Positions 63,118 to 64,000 of a stretch of 64,000 nt of DNA are shown one piece after another (the stretch's first letter is position 1; each line of letters starts with the position of its first letter). Both the position numbers and the translations under genes were made by a program. A model generated the notes under the pieces. That model saw only the letters and a list, made by a program, of their open reading frames with translations, did not search any database and had not been told where the DNA came from. The DNA comes from Aquisalimonas lutea (lineage in GTDB: Bacteria > Pseudomonadota > Gammaproteobacteria > Nitrococcales > Aquisalimonadaceae), in contig NZ_JAUFPK010000001.1 in NCBI RefSeq assembly GCF_030409225.1, forward strand, positions 1,289,026-1,353,025, read 5' to 3'.

Positions 63118-63301
63118 GGGCGTTCCTTCGTTGGATTCCTCTCGGCTCAGCCCCGAGCCTGCCGGGCTCGTGCGCCAACGGCAAGCGCGGATCGCGAGCT
63201 TATGCGGACGAGGGGACGGAACGTTGCCAAAGTGACCCTTTGCGCTGAACCGGTGGATGGTGTGCGCGGGAGCGACGCCGAGTCCGGTCCGGCGGAGTTG
63301 T

Positions 63302-64000
63302 TCACACGAGGATCTCCTGTGGCGGCGGATGCCCGAGAAACCCCGTGGGACTGGCCGTCAACCCGTACGCCCCGGATTGGAAAACCACGACCAGGTCGCC
63401 GACCTCCGCCCGAGGGAGAAACACGCGGTCGGCGAGGACATCGAGCGGCGTGCATAGCGGGCCCGCGATGGTGACCCGTTCTTCCGCACGCTCGTCCAGG
63501 CGATTGCCGATCGCCACGGGGTAGTTCTTGCGCAGCACCTGCCCGAGATTGCCGGAGGCGGCGAGGTGGTGATGCATGCCGCCGTCGGTGATGAGATACA
63601 CCTGTCCCCGGGAGATCTTGCGGTCAATGACGCGCGTAACGTAGACGCCCGCCTCGCCGACGATATAGCGGCCGAGCTCGACGACCAGGTGGGTGTCGGG
63701 GCTGGCCGCGGCGAGTTCTTCGTCCAGGGCGTGGAGGTGCTTGCCGACGGTGGCAAGATCGAGCGGCACATCACCCGGGAAGTAGGGAATGCCGAAGCCG
63801 CCGCCGATGTTGATGAACTCCGGCGCGTGCGAAAGCTCGTGAGTGAGTTCGAGGGCAAGGTCGAGACTGCGTCGTTGTGCCTCGGCGATCACCGACGCGC
63901 GGAGGTTTTGCGAGCCGGCGAAGATGTGTATGCCGGCGAGATGCAGGCCCTCGTCGTGGATCGTGCGTAGAAACTCCGGGGCCTGTTCAACGTCGACGCC
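63302..64000 (-). CDS. PLP-dependent decarboxylase, exosortase A system-associated (5' end beyond window)
   Basis: C-terminal 232 residues of a type III PLP decarboxylase (alanine racemase-like N-domain plus C-domain). Visible parts are LHLAGIHIFAGSQNL, FINIGGGFGIPYFPGDVPLD (phosphate-binding glycine loop), VELGRYIVGEAGVYVTRVID and ITDGGMHHHLAASGN, then GPLCTPLDVLADRVFLPRAE with the catalytic cysteine, and QSGAYGLTASPTGFLGHPPP. The family resembles diaminopimelate and ornithine decarboxylases; the exosortase-linked branch has unknown substrate. An acyl-CoA ligase gene usually lies beside it, and would be beyond 64000. Confidence 0.9.
   Translation of the reverse strand, partial: GVDVEQAPEFLRTIHDEGLHLAGIHIFAGSQNLRASVIAEAQRRSLDLALELTHELSHAPEFINIGGGFGIPYFPGDVPLDLATVGKHLHALDEELAAASPDTHLVVELGRYIVGEAGVYVTRVIDRKISRGQVYLITDGGMHHHLAASGNLGQVLRKNYPVAIGNRLDERAEERVTIAGPLCTPLDVLADRVFLPRAEVGDLVVVFQSGAYGLTASPTGFLGHPPPQEILV

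Noticed and set aside
1-64000. CRISPR arrays, tRNA and rRNA genes
   Set aside because: No regularly spaced direct repeats or cloverleaf/rRNA-like sequence was seen in the window.

Overview
The window is about 60% GC and reads as a chromosomal exopolysaccharide (EPS) and exosortase-A/PEP-CTERM protein-sorting locus of a Gram-negative bacterium. The marker set (PrsK/PrsR, XrtA fused to EpsI, XrtA-type export, chain-length, kinase and ATPase proteins, a PEP-CTERM target protein and a pyridoxal-dependent decarboxylase) suggests a gammaproteobacterium, possibly a halophilic or alkaliphilic Ectothiorhodospiraceae-like one. The taxonomic guess is an inference from gene content only.

Left part, 1-23.5 kb. 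A sensor kinase/sigma-54 activator pair (prsK-prsR) is followed by a DUF3473-type deacetylase and by two LuxI/FeeM-like acyltransferases of the exosortase-associated family, whose relatives are long-chain N-acyl amino acid synthases. The first sits beside a VAO/PCMH-type flavin oxidase. The second heads an operon for a SPOR-domain outer-membrane barrel, a LolA-like periplasmic protein and an RND/MMPL transporter, which looks like a complete envelope export route. Between them lies a THxN-type PEP-CTERM protein with a consensus-like sigma-54 promoter and a clear terminator. Next come glycosyltransferases, a FemAB-like protein, two NodB deacetylases and a PglK/MsbA-like ABC flippase.

Middle part, 23.5-36.1 kb. 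This is an insertion hotspot. It holds three related IS5-family copies in different states of decay, an IS5-group element (CTAG target duplication) split by an IS3-family element, an IS200-type element with a dead transposase and a four-hairpin end, an intact IS256-family element inside an IS5 copy, and IS3/IS66 scraps. Embedded cargo genes of visibly lower GC encode a beta-helix secreted protein, a sulfotransferase and an FkbM methyltransferase.

Right-middle part, 36.1-53.7 kb. EPS assembly and decoration genes: GT8, GT4 and GT2 transferases, an O-antigen ligase-like protein, two sugar-transfer ATP-grasp paralogues, an asparagine-synthase-like enzyme without its Cys2, a PaaK/CapK-like ligase, another ATP-grasp enzyme, a low-molecular-weight phosphotyrosine phosphatase, a DegT aminotransferase and a second FemAB protein.

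Right end, 53.7-64 kb. Core EPS/exosortase genes, all on the minus strand: xrtA-epsI, outer-membrane protein, tyrosine autokinase, chain-length determinant, export lipoprotein, a decayed fibronectin-III gene, ATPase, VanZ-family protein and a truncated decarboxylase. Together the genes make, export and modify a polysaccharide, anchor PEP-CTERM proteins and probably make an acylated amino acid metabolite, part of it under PrsK/PrsR/sigma-54 control.
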